Assembly: GCF_003096095.1 (NCBI RefSeq)
Contig: NZ_CP015453.1
Coordinates: 1,922,001 to 1,986,000, forward strand
Reading direction: 5' to 3'
DNA from: Dietzia psychralcaliphila
Lineage (GTDB): Bacteria; Actinomycetota; Actinomycetes; Mycobacteriales; Mycobacteriaceae
Length of the DNA: 64,000 nt
The notes below the pieces were generated by a model. It ran no database searches, had not been told where the DNA came from, and was given only the letters and a program-made list of their open reading frames with translations. Position 1 is the stretch's first letter; each line of letters begins with the position of its first letter. A program made the position numbers and the translations under genes. This document shows positions 1-9,491 of the stretch, in pieces.

Positions 1-392
1 TCCCCGGTCGACTCCACACCGAACGTGCTGAAGATGTAGCTGAGGTCGATGAAGCGCAGGGTCATGGCGATCACGTCGCGGAGCGTGGGGCTGGACAGCA
101 GGGCGTACCCGAGGATCCCGAAGGTCGTCAGCCGGTAGGCGGCCCCGACCTCGGCGGCGAGGGCGGGACGGTCGCCCGCGGCGGCGCGCAGATTGCGGAT
201 CGCGGCCAACTCCTGGGCCGGGGCGACCAGCAGATCGGGGTTGGCGAGTTCGGCCGGGCGGAGACCGACCCCGCGCAGGATCGTGCCCGCCTCCACACCG
301 AGGGTGTTGCCGGCCTCGACGAGCACACCGACCCCGGTGGCCGAACGCGGGAAGTCCCAGTGCGGAACCGCGGGGTCGTCCCAGGAGATCAT
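1..392 (-). CDS. AraC-family transcriptional regulator, N-terminal part (cut by window edge)
   Basis: Only the first 130 codons are present; the gene runs off the left edge, so the C-terminal AraC DNA-binding helix-turn-helix domain is not visible. The translation from ATG at 392 has the pattern of the OruR/arabinose-binding-type sensor domain of AraC regulators: a leucine/glycine-rich segment near residues 21-45 followed by a stretch containing TTFGILGYALLSSPTLRD near residues 90-107. This domain normally senses a small effector. The gene is divergent from the flavin monooxygenase at 463, with 70 bp between the starts, so it is probably that gene's local regulator. An in-frame stop lies just upstream of the chosen ATG. 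Family call is firm; effector is unknown. Confidence 0.8.
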   Translation of the reverse strand, partial: MISWDDPAVPHWDFPRSATGVGVLVEAGNTLGVEAGTILRGVGLRPAELANPDLLVAPAQELAAIRNLRAAAGDRPALAAEVGAAYRLTTFGILGYALLSSPTLRDVIAMTLRFIDLSYIFSTFGVESTG

Positions 393-462
393 GGCCGGAA
401 TTATGGATTATCCGTCCGAGAAAGTCTGTGGCCACGCCGGTCCGACGCAATACGGTCGCACC
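393..462. promoter_or_regulatory. Divergent promoter region, AraC regulator / monooxygenase
   Basis: This 70-bp gap separates two divergent starts. On the plus strand TACGGT at 451-456 is followed by exactly six bases and then ATG at 463. This fits a -10 box with transcription beginning at the start codon (leaderless mRNA). The half nearest the regulator is AT-rich (about 396-412). It probably holds the regulator's own promoter and its binding site, but I could not define an operator. Confidence 0.5.
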
Positions 463-1980
463 ATGACTTCCTCCCCCTCCCCCGCGAGCAGCACCCGACG
501 GCGCCCGCGCGTCCTCATCATCGGCGCCGGATTCGGTGGCCTGGGCGCCGCCTACGAACTCACCCGTGACGACCTCGCGCACGTGACGATCCTGGAGAAG
601 GCCGACGACGTGGGCGGGGTGTGGAGGGACAACACCTACCCCGGGGCGGCATGTGACGTGCCCTCGAACCTCTACTCCTACTCGTTCCACCGCAAGACGG
701 ATTGGGGCCGCCGCTACGCCGAGCAGCCCGACATCCTGTCCTACATCCGCGACACCGCGGACCGGTACGGCCTACGGGACAAGGTGCGCACGGGGATCGA
801 GGTGACCTCGGCCACCTTCGACGACGACACCGCCACGTGGACGGTGCTCTCCAGCACGGGCGAGTCCTTCGAGGCCGACGTCCTGGTCCCCGCGATCGGT
901 CAGTTGTCCCGGCCGGCCTACCCGGACATCCCCGGGCTGGAGACGTTCGACGGCCCGTCGTTCCACTCCGCCCGGTGGCGGCACGACGTGGACCTCACCG
1001 GCAAGCGGGTCGCGGTTCTGGGTACCGGGGCCTCAGCGATCCAGTTCGTCCCCCGCATCCGAGAGGCCGCGTCACACGTGACGGTCTACCAACGCTCGGC
1101 GCCGTGGGTGGTGCCGAAGCCCGACCGGGCCTACACCGACGCGCATCGCACCGCCTTCGCCCGTGTCCCCGGCCTCGTCCCCGCGATGCGCGGGGCCATC
1201 TGGGAGACCACCGAGGCCATCGGCCTGGCCCTGACCTCCGCGCGGCCACTGGCGCGGATCCTCAGCGGGCTCGCCAGGGCCAACCTCAGGCTGACCGTCC
1301 GGGACCCGCAGCTGCGCACCGCACTCACCCCGACGGAACCCATCGGGTGCAAACGAATGCTGTTCAGCAACGAGTGGTACCCCGCGCTCGCCCAACCGGA
1401 CGTCGACGTGGTGACCGACGGCATCGCGGAGGTCGTCCCCGAAGGGATCGTCACCGCTGACGGACAGGTGCATCCCGCCGACGTCATCGTGTACGGAACG
1501 GGCTTCAAGGCCACCGAGTTCCTGGCACCGATCACCGTGCGTGGACGCGGTGGACGGGACCTCCACGAGCAGTGGCGCGAGGGCGCGCGAGCATACCTCG
1601 GGATGGCGGTACCGGGCTTCCCCAACATGTTCGTGGTCTACGGCCCCAACACCAACCTCGGGAGCAGTTCGATAATCCTGATGATGGAGCAGCAGGCCCG
1701 CTACATCCGCCAGATCGTCGAGGAGCTGGCCCACGCGGAGCGGCCCGTCGCCGTGGAGGTGCGCCGCGAGGTCGACGACGCCTACGACGAGGAGATCCTG
1801 CGTCGCCTCGACGACTCGGTCTGGAGCGGATGCGACTCCTGGTACAAGGTGGATTCCGGAAGGGTCACCACCAACTGGCCGGGGTTGGTCCACGAGTACC
1901 AGCGCCGGACCCGGACCGCGGACACGGCCGACTACGAGATCGTCGCGCCCCGCCCCTCGGAGGAGTCGACGGCGGTCTGA
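463..1980 (+). CDS. Flavin-containing (Baeyer-Villiger-type) monooxygenase
   Basis: 505 aa, FAD- and NADPH-dependent oxygenase likely to insert oxygen into a ketone or oxidise a heteroatom. An FAD Rossmann motif GAGFGG is at residues 21-26, and the second nucleotide-binding motif GTGASAIQ is near residue 187. Between them is FDGPSFHSARW, which fits the Baeyer-Villiger fingerprint FxGxxxHxxxW, although the usual Pro/Asp after the Trp is Arg here. An open frame extends upstream to 193, but it overlaps the divergent regulator; ATG 463 sits just before the conserved N-terminus and six bases after a TACGGT box. Length suits the family. Substrate cannot be read from sequence; control by the adjacent AraC-type protein is inferred. 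Confidence 0.85.
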   Translation: MTSSPSPASSTRRRPRVLIIGAGFGGLGAAYELTRDDLAHVTILEKADDVGGVWRDNTYPGAACDVPSNLYSYSFHRKTDWGRRYAEQPDILSYIRDTADRYGLRDKVRTGIEVTSATFDDDTATWTVLSSTGESFEADVLVPAIGQLSRPAYPDIPGLETFDGPSFHSARWRHDVDLTGKRVAVLGTGASAIQFVPRIREAASHVTVYQRSAPWVVPKPDRAYTDAHRTAFARVPGLVPAMRGAIWETTEAIGLALTSARPLARILSGLARANLRLTVRDPQLRTALTPTEPIGCKRMLFSNEWYPALAQPDVDVVTDGIAEVVPEGIVTADGQVHPADVIVYGTGFKATEFLAPITVRGRGGRDLHEQWREGARAYLGMAVPGFPNMFVVYGPNTNLGSSSIILMMEQQARYIRQIVEELAHAERPVAVEVRREVDDAYDEEILRRLDDSVWSGCDSWYKVDSGRVTTNWPGLVHEYQRRTRTADTADYEIVAPRPSEESTAV

Positions 1981-2008
1981 CCGTGCGCGCTGTTCCGGGG
2001 CGGATCGG

Positions 2009-2092
2009 CCCCGTGCCAGGACCGATCAGCCCAGTGCCAGGACGGAGGGGCCCCGTGCCAGGACCGATCAGCCCAGTGCCAGGACGGGACCG
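2009..2092. repeat. 21-bp tandem repeat, four units, between convergent genes
   Basis: Four head-to-tail 21-bp units lie between the monooxygenase stop (1980) and the aroE stop (2102). Each carries the core GTGCCAGGAC. Two unit versions alternate, so 2009-2045 and 2051-2087 are identical over 37 bp. The array may extend upstream in decayed form. No hairpin with a T-run is visible. Function unknown. Confidence 0.85.
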
Positions 2093-2101
2093 CGCGGGGA
2101 T

Positions 2102-2968
2102 TCAGCGTCCCAGCGCCGAGGCGAGCGCAGTGGACATGGCCTCACGCGGTGCGGGGCGTCCGGTGAACAACTCCACCTGGCCGAAGGCCTGGTGGAGCAA
2201 CATCACGTCGCCGCCGACGACGGGGATGCCGGCGCCCGTCGCGGCCGAACCCGCCGCGGTGGGCCAGGGGTCGTACAGGACGTCGAACAGCCGGTTGGCG
2301 CGGGCCACGAGGCCGGTGAGGTCCTCGACCCCCGGCTCGGGAACGGTGTTGACGAGGATGTCCGACCGCGAGATCTCGCCCGGCAGCGACTCATCGGTCA
2401 GGAGCATCGTGTGGATCTCGAGGCCGAGCGCCCTACCGCAGTCGGCGGCGGGCCCGGCGTTGTCCCGGCGGGATGCCAGCACCACGCGTGTGGCCCCGGC
2501 CTCGGCGAGCCCGGCCAGCACCGGCCGAGCGGTCCCGCCGACGCCCAGCACGACCGCCGTCGGCTCGGCCGGGAGGTCGTCGAACTCGGCGAGTGCACCG
2601 GTCACGCCGTCCACATCGGTGCAGTCGGCGAACCACCCGTTACCTCGGCGGACGAGGGTGTTGGCACTGCCGACGATCCGGGCCCGGTCGCTCACCTCGG
2701 TCGCATACCCGAGAGCGGCGAACTTGCCCGGCATGGTCACCGAGTAGCCCACCCGGTGGCTGGGCGAGGAGTCGACCAGGGAGGGCAACTGATCGGCATC
2801 GCAGTCGATCCGCTCGTAGGTCCATCCGTCCAGGCCGAGCGCTCGGTACGCCGCGCCGTGCAGGACCGGGGAGAGCGAGTGGGCCACCGGATGGCCCAGG
2901 ACCCCCGCCGAACGGGGGGAGGTGGCCGCGAGGCCTTCGGGGTCAGCGCCCGCGACACTAGCGCCCAC
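2102..2968 (-). CDS. aroE: Shikimate dehydrogenase
   Basis: 288 aa, NADPH-dependent reduction of 3-dehydroshikimate to shikimate in aromatic amino acid synthesis. The N-terminal substrate-binding motif GHPVAHSLSPVLHGAAY is present, then VTMPGKFAAL with the catalytic Lys and DCTDVDG with the conserved Asp. The NADP Rossmann motif VLGVGGTARPVL follows in the middle of the protein. The GTG start at 2968 overlaps the end of mltG by 11 bp, so the two are probably translated together. About 20 residues precede the conserved region, slightly long for the family, but no better in-frame start is visible. Genes mltG and ruvX upstream form the same conserved minus-strand block. Confidence 0.93.
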   Translation of the reverse strand: MGASVAGADPEGLAATSPRSAGVLGHPVAHSLSPVLHGAAYRALGLDGWTYERIDCDADQLPSLVDSSPSHRVGYSVTMPGKFAALGYATEVSDRARIVGSANTLVRRGNGWFADCTDVDGVTGALAEFDDLPAEPTAVVLGVGGTARPVLAGLAEAGATRVVLASRRDNAGPAADCGRALGLEIHTMLLTDESLPGEISRSDILVNTVPEPGVEDLTGLVARANRLFDVLYDPWPTAAGSAATGAGIPVVGGDVMLLHQAFGQVELFTGRPAPREAMSTALASALGR

Positions 2969-4130
2969 TGGACAGGACCCCGTTGGCGATCGCCTCGCTC
3001 TGGTATCGCTCGTGCTCCGGGTACTCGTCGGCGAAGCGGGTGGTGCCCTGCATGTCTACGGTCACGAAGTACTTCCACTGGCCGTCGGCCGGGTTCTCCA
3101 TCGCCCGGAGCGCATCGAGGCCCGGAGACCCGATCGGACCGTAGGGCAGGCCGTCCATGGCATAGGTGTTCCACGGGGTGACCGCCGCACGATCGGCGTC
3201 AGTGGTGGCGATCTCCTGGTCGGCCAGGGCGTAGTTGACCGTCGAATCGAACTGGAGGCGCATCGGCTCGTCGAGTCGGTTGAGGATCACTCGGGCGATC
3301 TTGTCGAAGTCCTGCAGAGTGCCCTCCTTCTCCACCAGCGACGCCGCGGTCACCACCTGGTACGGCGTCAGCCCGATCCTCTCGGCCGAGGGCACCAGAC
3401 CGGTGGCGTCGTACGCGTCGGTCGACGAGTCGATCAACTGGCGGAGGATCTCCAGGGGCTCCGACCGGGGGTTGACGTTGTGGACCCCGGGCGCGATCAG
3501 GCCCTCCAGTCGACGAACCGGGTCCGGGGCGGCGCGCACCTCGTTGATGGCCCAGTCGGGTACCCCGAGTTCGGTGGGGTCGGCCTGAACCGCCGCGTCG
3601 ACGATCTCCTGTGGCAGGCGGCACGTCGGTTGGGCCGCCGGATCGTCCAGGTTCCGGAGGCAGGTCGCATCGGCGATCAGGGTGAAGATCCCCTTCTCGG
3701 TACCGCCGCCGACCACGACGGTGTCGAGCAGTCGCCCGCCGGGCTTGACGTCCATGTATCCGACCCTGTTCTGGGGATCGGCCAGTGCCTCCACCGCGGA
3801 CTCGGCACTCATCTCCTCACGGACCTGGTAGTAGCCCGGTTGGATGCCCTCGACAGCGGTGCCGGCAGCAGCGCCGGTGAACGCCCGGGTGCTGGCGACC
3901 GTTCCGATCTCGTAGAGTCGGTCCCCCACCACGCCCAGGGTGTCCCCGGGTTCGACGTGCAGCAGAGCGTTTCCGGTGCCCTCGCCGTCGAAGTCCGGGG
4001 CGGCCGAGACCTCGGTGTTGAGATTGCGGTAGACCATCACGGCAAAGGCCAGGACCACCCCGATCACGGCCGCAAGGAGTATGAACCGGGTGGTGCCACT
4101 CGTTCGAGAGCGTCCTCGTGCCGCAGACAT
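2958..4130 (-). CDS. mltG: Endolytic murein transglycosylase (YceG-like)
   Basis: 390 aa inner-membrane protein that cuts nascent peptidoglycan strands and is thought to terminate glycan elongation. A charged N-terminus precedes one membrane helix (about residues 15-37), then a LysM-like region and the YceG catalytic domain. The conserved catalytic glutamate lies in AASLVEKEGT, and the C-terminal block containing PYGPIGSPGLDAL is typical of the family. It overlaps aroE by 11 bp and follows ruvX by about 90 bp on the same strand. Family length is normally 330-420 aa, so this is full length. Confidence 0.92.
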   Translation of the reverse strand: MSAARGRSRTSGTTRFILLAAVIGVVLAFAVMVYRNLNTEVSAAPDFDGEGTGNALLHVEPGDTLGVVGDRLYEIGTVASTRAFTGAAAGTAVEGIQPGYYQVREEMSAESAVEALADPQNRVGYMDVKPGGRLLDTVVVGGGTEKGIFTLIADATCLRNLDDPAAQPTCRLPQEIVDAAVQADPTELGVPDWAINEVRAAPDPVRRLEGLIAPGVHNVNPRSEPLEILRQLIDSSTDAYDATGLVPSAERIGLTPYQVVTAASLVEKEGTLQDFDKIARVILNRLDEPMRLQFDSTVNYALADQEIATTDADRAAVTPWNTYAMDGLPYGPIGSPGLDALRAMENPADGQWKYFVTVDMQGTTRFADEYPEHERYQSEAIANGVLSSGR

Positions 4131-4222
4131 CGTGCTCCTTAGCCAGGGGTTCAGGGAGCTGCCCGCCGGACAGCATCGTGCTTGACGGGCAGTTTATCCA
4201 GCCGCGCCGGTCGACACGCCCG

Positions 4223-4696
4223 TCATCGGCGGGCGCGCCGCGAGTCGAGCCATGCCTGGAGGAGCACCACCGCGGCCGCCTGGTCGATCACGCCCCGCTG
4301 CTGTCGGGTGTTCCTGCCCGCGCCGTGGAGCGCCGCCCCGGCCGTCACGGTGGTGAGTCGTTCGTCGACGAACTCGACCTCGAGATCGGGGGAGGCGGCT
4401 CCGAGTGCGGCGACGAACGACCGCGCCATCGCCGTGGAGGCGGTGTCCCGCCCTTTCAGAGACGTGGGAAGCCCCACGATCACCGCGAGGGCGCCGTACT
4501 CCTCGACGAGCTCGCCCAACCGTCTCAGTTCGGCGGTCCAGTCCGGATCGCCGCTGGCCACTCGGATCGTCTCAACAGGTGTAGCGAGGATTCCGTCGGG
4601 GTCGCAGGAGGCGACCCCGATCCGCGCCGTCCCCACGTCCAGACCGAGTCGCCGCCCACGGACCCACCCGGGAACGTCGGGGTCCGGTCCCGTCAC
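4223..4696 (-). CDS. ruvX: RuvX/YqgF RNase H-fold nuclease
   Basis: 157 aa cytoplasmic protein of the YqgF family, described as a putative Holliday junction resolvase and linked in some bacteria to pre-16S rRNA end processing. The first beta strand motif [13 protein letters not shown] (about residues 17-29) carries the first acidic catalytic residue; VGLPTSLKG and FVDERLTT follow, and [14 protein letters not shown] closes the domain. The GTG start at 4696 overlaps the alaS stop by four bases (GTGA), indicating coupling to alaS. Confidence 0.92.
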   Translation of the reverse strand: MTGPDPDVPGWVRGRRLGLDVGTARIGVASCDPDGILATPVETIRVASGDPDWTAELRRLGELVEEYGALAVIVGLPTSLKGRDTASTAMARSFVAALGAASPDLEVEFVDERLTTVTAGAALHGAGRNTRQQRGVIDQAAAVVLLQAWLDSRRARR

Positions 4697-7353
4697 CCGG
4701 CGTCCCTGACGGCGGCGCGGAGCGCGGACACGGCCGCGTCGATGCCGGCCGGGTCGGTGCCCGCCCCCTGCGCCATGTCCGGCTTGCCGCCACCCCTCGC
4801 CCCGAGGGTCGGTGCGATGGCCTTGACCAGGTCGCCGGCGCGCAGGCCGCGCTCCTGGGCAGCGGGGCTCACCGCGATGACGAACGGGACCTTGTCCGAC
4901 CCCGGGGCGGTGAGGAAGACGACTCCGGCGTCCCCGCCGAGACGACCCTTGAGGTCGGATGCGAGCGTGCGCAGGTCGCCCGCCGCGCCGCCCGGGTCAC
5001 TGTGAGCGAGGAAACGGATCCCGTCGAGGTCCTCGGCCGCCGACAGCAGGTCCCCGGCCCGGGATGCGAGCTGGGCGGCGCGCATCGACTCCAGTGCCTT
5101 CTCCGCCTCCCGCAGCCTGGCGGTCAGCGCGGCCACGCGGTCGGGCAGTTCGTCGGCGGGCGCCTTGAGCGAGGAGGCCAGACCCGACACGAGAGCCCGC
5201 TCGCGGGCCTGATGACGGTAGGCGTCCATGCCGACGTACGCCTCCACGCGCCGGATACCCGACCCGACGGAGGCCTCCCCCAGCAGACTCACCGGGCCGA
5301 TCTGCGCGGAACTGGACACGTGGGTGCCGCCGCACAGCTCCATCGAGAACGGTCCGCCGATCTCCACCACCCGGACCAGCGACCCGTAGTTCTCGCCGAA
5401 CAGCGCCATCGCCCCCATCCGTCGGGCCTCGTCGAGGCTGGTCTCGATCGTGTTCACGCCGTAGTCGGCGTCGACGGCGGCATTGGTGATCTCTTCGACC
5501 TGGGCCAGGACGTCAGCCGGGATGGAACCGGACCAGTTGAAGTCGAAACGCATGTAGCCCGGCTTGTTGAGCGACCCGGCCTGAACGGCCTCCGGGCCCA
5601 GGATCTGACGTAGTGCCGCGTGCACGAGGTGGGTGGCCGAGTGGCCCTGGGTGGCACCCTTCCGCCACTCCGGGTCGACGGCCGCGTTGACGAGCTGGCC
5701 CGCCTCAGCCTCCCCACCCGTGAGGACGCCCTTGTGGATCCAGAGCTTCTTGCCGATCTTCTGCACGTCATCGACCTGCATCTGGAATCCGGCGGTGGAG
5801 ATCAAGCCGCGGTCACCGAGCTGCCCACCGGACTCGGCGTAGAACGGGGTCCGGTCGAGGACGAACTCGACCGAGTCGCCCTCCCTCGCGACGTGGACGG
5901 ACTCGCCACCCGACACGATCCCGATGAGCGTGGACTCGTCGGCGAGCTCGGTGAACCCGGTGAAGACGGTCTCTCCCGCGTCGAGGAAGTCGCGGTACAC
6001 CGACAGATCGGCGTGCGCGTGCTTCTTGGACCGCGAGTCCGCCTTGGCCCGGGCCCGCTGCTCGGACATGAGGGACCGGAAGCCCGCCTCGTCCACCTGC
6101 AGTCCGGCCTCGGCCGCCATCTCCAGGGTCAGGTCGATGGGGAACCCGTGGGTGTCGTGGAGGGCGAAGGCCTGGCGACCCGTCAGGGTGGCCGCGCCCG
6201 ACTCCCTGGCGTCCTCGGCGGCACGCTCGAAGAGCTGGGTGCCCGACTCGAGGGTCTTGAGGAAGGCGACCTCCTCGGCCACGGCGATGCGCTCGATTCG
6301 GTCGTACCCGGCGACCGTCTCCGGGAAGGACGGGCCGATCGCGTCCCTCACGGTGGCCATGAACGCGGCCATCGTGTCCCCGGTCGCACCGAGGAGTCGG
6401 ACCGACCGGACGATGCGCCGCAGCAGGCGCCGCAGGATGTACCCACGACCCTCGTTGCCGGGGGTCACACCGTCGGAGATGAGCATGTAGGCGGTACGGG
6501 CGTGGTCGGCGATCACGCGGAAGCGGACGTCGGACGCGTTGTCCGTCCCGTACCTGGTGCCCGAGAGCCGTTCCGCGGTGTCGATGACGGGGCGGAGCAG
6601 GTCGGTCTCGTACACGTTCTCGACGCCCTGGAGCAGGAACGCGACGCGCTCGATCCCCATGCCGGTGTCGATGTTCTGCTTGGGCAGCGGACCCAGGATC
6701 TCGAACGCGTCCTTGCCCGTCCCCTCGCCGCGCTCGTTCTGCATGAACACGAGGTTCCAGATCTCGATGTAGCGGTCCTCGTCCGCCTCCGGTCCGCCCT
6801 CGACCCCGTACGCCGGCCCGCGGTCGTAGAAGATCTCCGAGCAGGGACCGCAGGGTCCGGGAACGCCCATGGACCAGTAGTTGTCCGCCATGCCCCGGCG
6901 CTGGATGCGACCCTCGGGCACGCCGACCACGTCGCGCCAGATACCGAAGGCCTCGTCGTCGTCGAGGTACACGGTGACCCACAGCAACGCCGGGTCGATT
7001 CCGAACCCGCCGTCCTCCACGGATGAGGTGAGCAGCGACCACGCGTGCCGGATCGCCCCCTCCTTGAAGTAGTCGCCGAAGGAGAAATTGCCCGCCATCT
7101 GGAAGAAGGTGTTGTGGCGGGTGGTGATGCCCACCTCCTCGATGTCGAGGGTGCGTACGCATTTCTGGATGGAGGTCGCCGTGGCGTGCTCGGGGGTCTC
7201 CTGGCCCAGGAAGTAGGGCTTGAACGGGACCATCCCGGCGTTGACGAAGAGCAGGTTGGGGTCGTCGAGGACCAGTGACGCGCTGGGGACCTCGGCGTGC
7301 CCGGCCCTGACGAAGTGGTCGAGGAATCGGCGCCGGATCTCATGGGTCTGCAC
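4693..7353 (-). CDS. alaS: Alanine-tRNA ligase
   Basis: 886 aa class II synthetase with editing domain. The catalytic core starts with [13 protein letters not shown] and contains [20 protein letters not shown]. The editing domain carries [13 protein letters not shown] and CGGTH, the zinc-binding His/Cys set. A glycine-rich end with [13 protein letters not shown] marks the C-Ala region. I chose GTG at 7353, not the longer open frame to 7401, because the product then begins at the family's usual N-terminus and an AGG-type ribosome site lies just upstream; GTG 7365 is the alternative. It heads the alaS-ruvX-mltG-aroE block. Confidence 0.95.
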   Translation of the reverse strand: MQTHEIRRRFLDHFVRAGHAEVPSASLVLDDPNLLFVNAGMVPFKPYFLGQETPEHATATSIQKCVRTLDIEEVGITTRHNTFFQMAGNFSFGDYFKEGAIRHAWSLLTSSVEDGGFGIDPALLWVTVYLDDDEAFGIWRDVVGVPEGRIQRRGMADNYWSMGVPGPCGPCSEIFYDRGPAYGVEGGPEADEDRYIEIWNLVFMQNERGEGTGKDAFEILGPLPKQNIDTGMGIERVAFLLQGVENVYETDLLRPVIDTAERLSGTRYGTDNASDVRFRVIADHARTAYMLISDGVTPGNEGRGYILRRLLRRIVRSVRLLGATGDTMAAFMATVRDAIGPSFPETVAGYDRIERIAVAEEVAFLKTLESGTQLFERAAEDARESGAATLTGRQAFALHDTHGFPIDLTLEMAAEAGLQVDEAGFRSLMSEQRARAKADSRSKKHAHADLSVYRDFLDAGETVFTGFTELADESTLIGIVSGGESVHVAREGDSVEFVLDRTPFYAESGGQLGDRGLISTAGFQMQVDDVQKIGKKLWIHKGVLTGGEAEAGQLVNAAVDPEWRKGATQGHSATHLVHAALRQILGPEAVQAGSLNKPGYMRFDFNWSGSIPADVLAQVEEITNAAVDADYGVNTIETSLDEARRMGAMALFGENYGSLVRVVEIGGPFSMELCGGTHVSSSAQIGPVSLLGEASVGSGIRRVEAYVGMDAYRHQARERALVSGLASSLKAPADELPDRVAALTARLREAEKALESMRAAQLASRAGDLLSAAEDLDGIRFLAHSDPGGAAGDLRTLASDLKGRLGGDAGVVFLTAPGSDKVPFVIAVSPAAQERGLRAGDLVKAIAPTLGARGGGKPDMAQGAGTDPAGIDAAVSALRAAVRDAG

Positions 7354-7505
7354 AGGGGGCCTCACTGGTGGTCTACGGAGGTGGTGGATCAGTCGGCTCA
7401 CCAGCCTACCGGCGCGCGTCCGGGGTCATGGAAGGGCTGTCACCTCCGGGGACGGGGCGGGCCATACCCGGAGCATTCAGGCCGGATTCGTCACCGGGCG
7501 CGGGC

Positions 7506-7532
7506 GACGACGATGACGACGATAACGACGAC
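7506..7532. repeat. Imperfect GAC/GAT triplet repeat
   Basis: Nine triplets, seven of them following a GAC-GAC-GAT pattern, lie in the 275-bp non-coding stretch between the alaS start and the small peptide gene. I see no open frame of coding character here. Probably replication slippage. Confidence 0.7.
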
Positions 7533-7563
7533 GGTGTTCGATTCCGTGAGGGTGGACGAGAGG

Positions 7564-7602
7564 CAGGCGCGGACCCCGGCCTGTGCCAGGGATCCGCGCC
7601 TG
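7564..7602 (-). terminator. Hairpin terminator after the 48-aa peptide gene
   Basis: Arms CAGGCGCGGA (7564-7573) and TCCGCGCCTG (7593-7602) pair perfectly over 10 bp. Inside, CCC (574-576) and GGG (589-591) can extend the stem past one bulged base. It begins about 27 bp beyond the stop at 7629. No T-run follows, as is common for actinobacterial terminators. Confidence 0.6.
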
Positions 7603-7628
7603 AGCTCCGGTCGAGTTGGTGGGCGGTG

Positions 7629-7775
7629 TCAGCGCGGCATCGGGGGCAGGATGATGCCGAAGTTCGCGGCCGTGATGAACGCCTCCTGCGGCAACAGGCC
7701 CATGCTGTGGGCGCCGGTGCCCCAGACACCGATCGAGGTCGCAACACTGACGAGGGTCGAGAGAAGGTAGGCCAT
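7629..7775 (-). CDS. Small hydrophobic protein of unknown function (48 aa)
   Basis: I do not recognise this protein. It is supported by a near-ideal ribosome site (GGAGGACCC directly before ATG at 7775), a clean stop and a strong hairpin 27 bp after it. Residues 1-20 are hydrophobic and Ser/Thr-rich with no positively charged start, so it does not look like a normal Sec signal peptide; the tail ends IILPPMPR. It has a single Trp, no Cys, and almost no charge apart from Glu31 and Arg48. It stands alone between rarA and alaS, separated from both by non-coding DNA. Possibilities include a membrane or cell-envelope peptide, or one of the short channel-forming peptides known in this order, but no similarity to PorA/PorH is visible. 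Confidence 0.6.
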   Translation of the reverse strand: MAYLLSTLVSVATSIGVWGTGAHSMGLLPQEAFITAANFGIILPPMPR

Positions 7776-7811
7776 GGGTCCTCCGGTCGGGAGTGGTGAG
7801 AGACGGACGAT

Positions 7812-7827
7812 GCCCGTGTGTACGGGC
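7812..7827. promoter_or_regulatory. Inverted repeat upstream of the 48-aa peptide gene
   Basis: GCCCGT and ACGGGC form perfect 6-bp arms around a 4-bp spacer, 37 bp upstream of the peptide gene start. Position suits an operator or a 5' leader hairpin. No protein can be assigned to it. Confidence 0.35.
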
Positions 7828-7965
7828 GTCACAACAATCTCACGACCGGGCCCGGACCGGGTGCCCCACGTCCGTGCCACAGCCTCGTCACGACACCCTC
7901 GTCGAGAGTCGGCGTAGGTCGCCTCCGGGAGCGGGACGGGCGGGCCGAACCCGGGCCGACAGAGG

Positions 7966-9318
7966 TCAGCGCGAACCGCGGATGATCCCCCGGAGCTTGG
8001 CCACACGCGATCCCAGCTCACGCTCGTGACCGTGGCCGCTCGGGGAGTAGTAGTCCTGCCCGACCAACTCGTCCGGTGCGTACTGATGCCGGACCACTCC
8101 GGCGGACGCCTCGTGCGCGTACTTGTACCCCACTCCGTTCCCGAGCCCCTTGGCCCCGGCGTAGTGACCGTCGCGCAGATGCCTGGGCACCTCCCCGACT
8201 CCCCCGGCGCGGACATCGGCCATCGCCGCGTCGATCGCGGAGATCACCGCGTTGGACTTGGGCGCGGTCGCCAGGTGGATGGTGGCCTGGGCAAGGGCGA
8301 GCCGGCATTCGGGCAGACCCACCTTCTGCACGATCTCCGCCGCGGCGGAGGCGGCGAGCAACGCGGTGGGATCGGCCATCCCGATGTCCTCGCTGGCGTG
8401 GACCACCAGTCGCCGCGCGATGAAGCGGGGATCCTCCCCCGCGACCAGCATCCGCGCGAGGTAGTGCAGGGCCGCGTCGACGTCCGACCCGCGGATGGAC
8501 TTGATGAAGGCGCTCGTGACGTCGTAGTGCTGGTCTCCGTCGCGGTCGTACCGCACCGGCGCCGCGTCCAGGCTCAGCTCGACTATCTCCGGGGTCACCA
8601 CGCCGTCCTCGACGGCTCCCGCAGCCGCCTCCAGGATGGTCAGGCTCCGGCGCGCGTCGCCTCCGGAGAGCCGGACGATGTCCTCCACCGCGTCGTCCGT
8701 GACCTCGACCGCACCCGCGTAGCCCCGGTCGTCGGCCACGGCGCGCCGGATCACCGCGGCCACCCCCGACTCGTCCAACCCGTGCAGTTCGGCGATGAGC
8801 GACCTACTCAGGAGCGGGGCGATCACCGAGAAATGCGGGTTCTCGGTGGTCGCGGCCACCAGGAGCACGATGCCGTTCTCCACCGCGGCGAGCAGGGCGT
8901 CCTGCTGGCTCTTGGAGAACCGGTGGACCTCGTCGATGAACAGCACCGTGCGCTGGCCGTGGATCTGGCGCGTCCGCGCGTCCTCGATCACCGCCCGGAC
9001 ATCCTTGACGCCGGCGCTCAGGGCGGACAGCGCCACGAAATGACGGCCGGACGAGCTGGCCACGAGGTTGGCCAGCGTCGTCTTCCCCGTTCCCGGCGGC
9101 CCGTAGAGGATCACCGAGGATCCTCCCCGGCCCTCGACGAGTCGCCGCAACGGCGAGTTGGGGCGGAGGAGGTGCTCCTGCCCGACCACCTCGTCCAGCG
9201 TGCGCGGCCTCATCCGCACCGCCAGCGGGGCCGACGGGTCGACCGGCGGCGGCACGGATCCTCCCCGCGCGCCCGGTCCCGCATCCCCGGCCGCGAACAG
9301 CCCTGCGTCATCGCTCAC
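7966..9318 (-). CDS. rarA: Replication-associated recombination protein A (AAA+ ATPase)
   Basis: 450 aa AAA+ protein of the RarA/MgsA/WRNIP1 family, acting at stalled replication forks and related to clamp-loader subunits. Walker A is [12 protein letters not shown], Walker [11 protein letters not shown], and the family-specific C-terminal tetramer domain contains [16 protein letters not shown]. The open frame reaches ATG 9348, but GTG 9318 gives the usual start ([10 protein letters not shown]); no strong ribosome site distinguishes the two. Located upstream of alaS, as in mycobacteria. Confidence 0.92.
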   Translation of the reverse strand: MSDDAGLFAAGDAGPGARGGSVPPPVDPSAPLAVRMRPRTLDEVVGQEHLLRPNSPLRRLVEGRGGSSVILYGPPGTGKTTLANLVASSSGRHFVALSALSAGVKDVRAVIEDARTRQIHGQRTVLFIDEVHRFSKSQQDALLAAVENGIVLLVAATTENPHFSVIAPLLSRSLIAELHGLDESGVAAVIRRAVADDRGYAGAVEVTDDAVEDIVRLSGGDARRSLTILEAAAGAVEDGVVTPEIVELSLDAAPVRYDRDGDQHYDVTSAFIKSIRGSDVDAALHYLARMLVAGEDPRFIARRLVVHASEDIGMADPTALLAASAAAEIVQKVGLPECRLALAQATIHLATAPKSNAVISAIDAAMADVRAGGVGEVPRHLRDGHYAGAKGLGNGVGYKYAHEASAGVVRHQYAPDELVGQDYYSPSGHGHERELGSRVAKLRGIIRGSR

Positions 9319-9491
9319 GCGACTCAGGCTACCGACGGCCCACGACACTGCCCCGAGGTGAACATCGGGAGACGATCCGCCCGACGGGGTGGCCCGGCCC
9401 GTCGCCGTCGAGTTGTCTGGAACCCGCGTGTGCCCCGTCCCGACGAGGTAGACCTGTGACCAGTCACGTCTGAACCGAGGAGCCCCACCCG

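Noticed and set aside
193-462. N-terminal extension of the monooxygenase frame
   Set aside because: It overlaps the divergent AraC gene and precedes the TACGGT box; the conserved FAD motif is only 20 residues after ATG 463.
2009-2092. Possible CRISPR or phage-type array
   Set aside because: The units abut without variable spacers and no cas genes are near. The same holds for 49846-49915.
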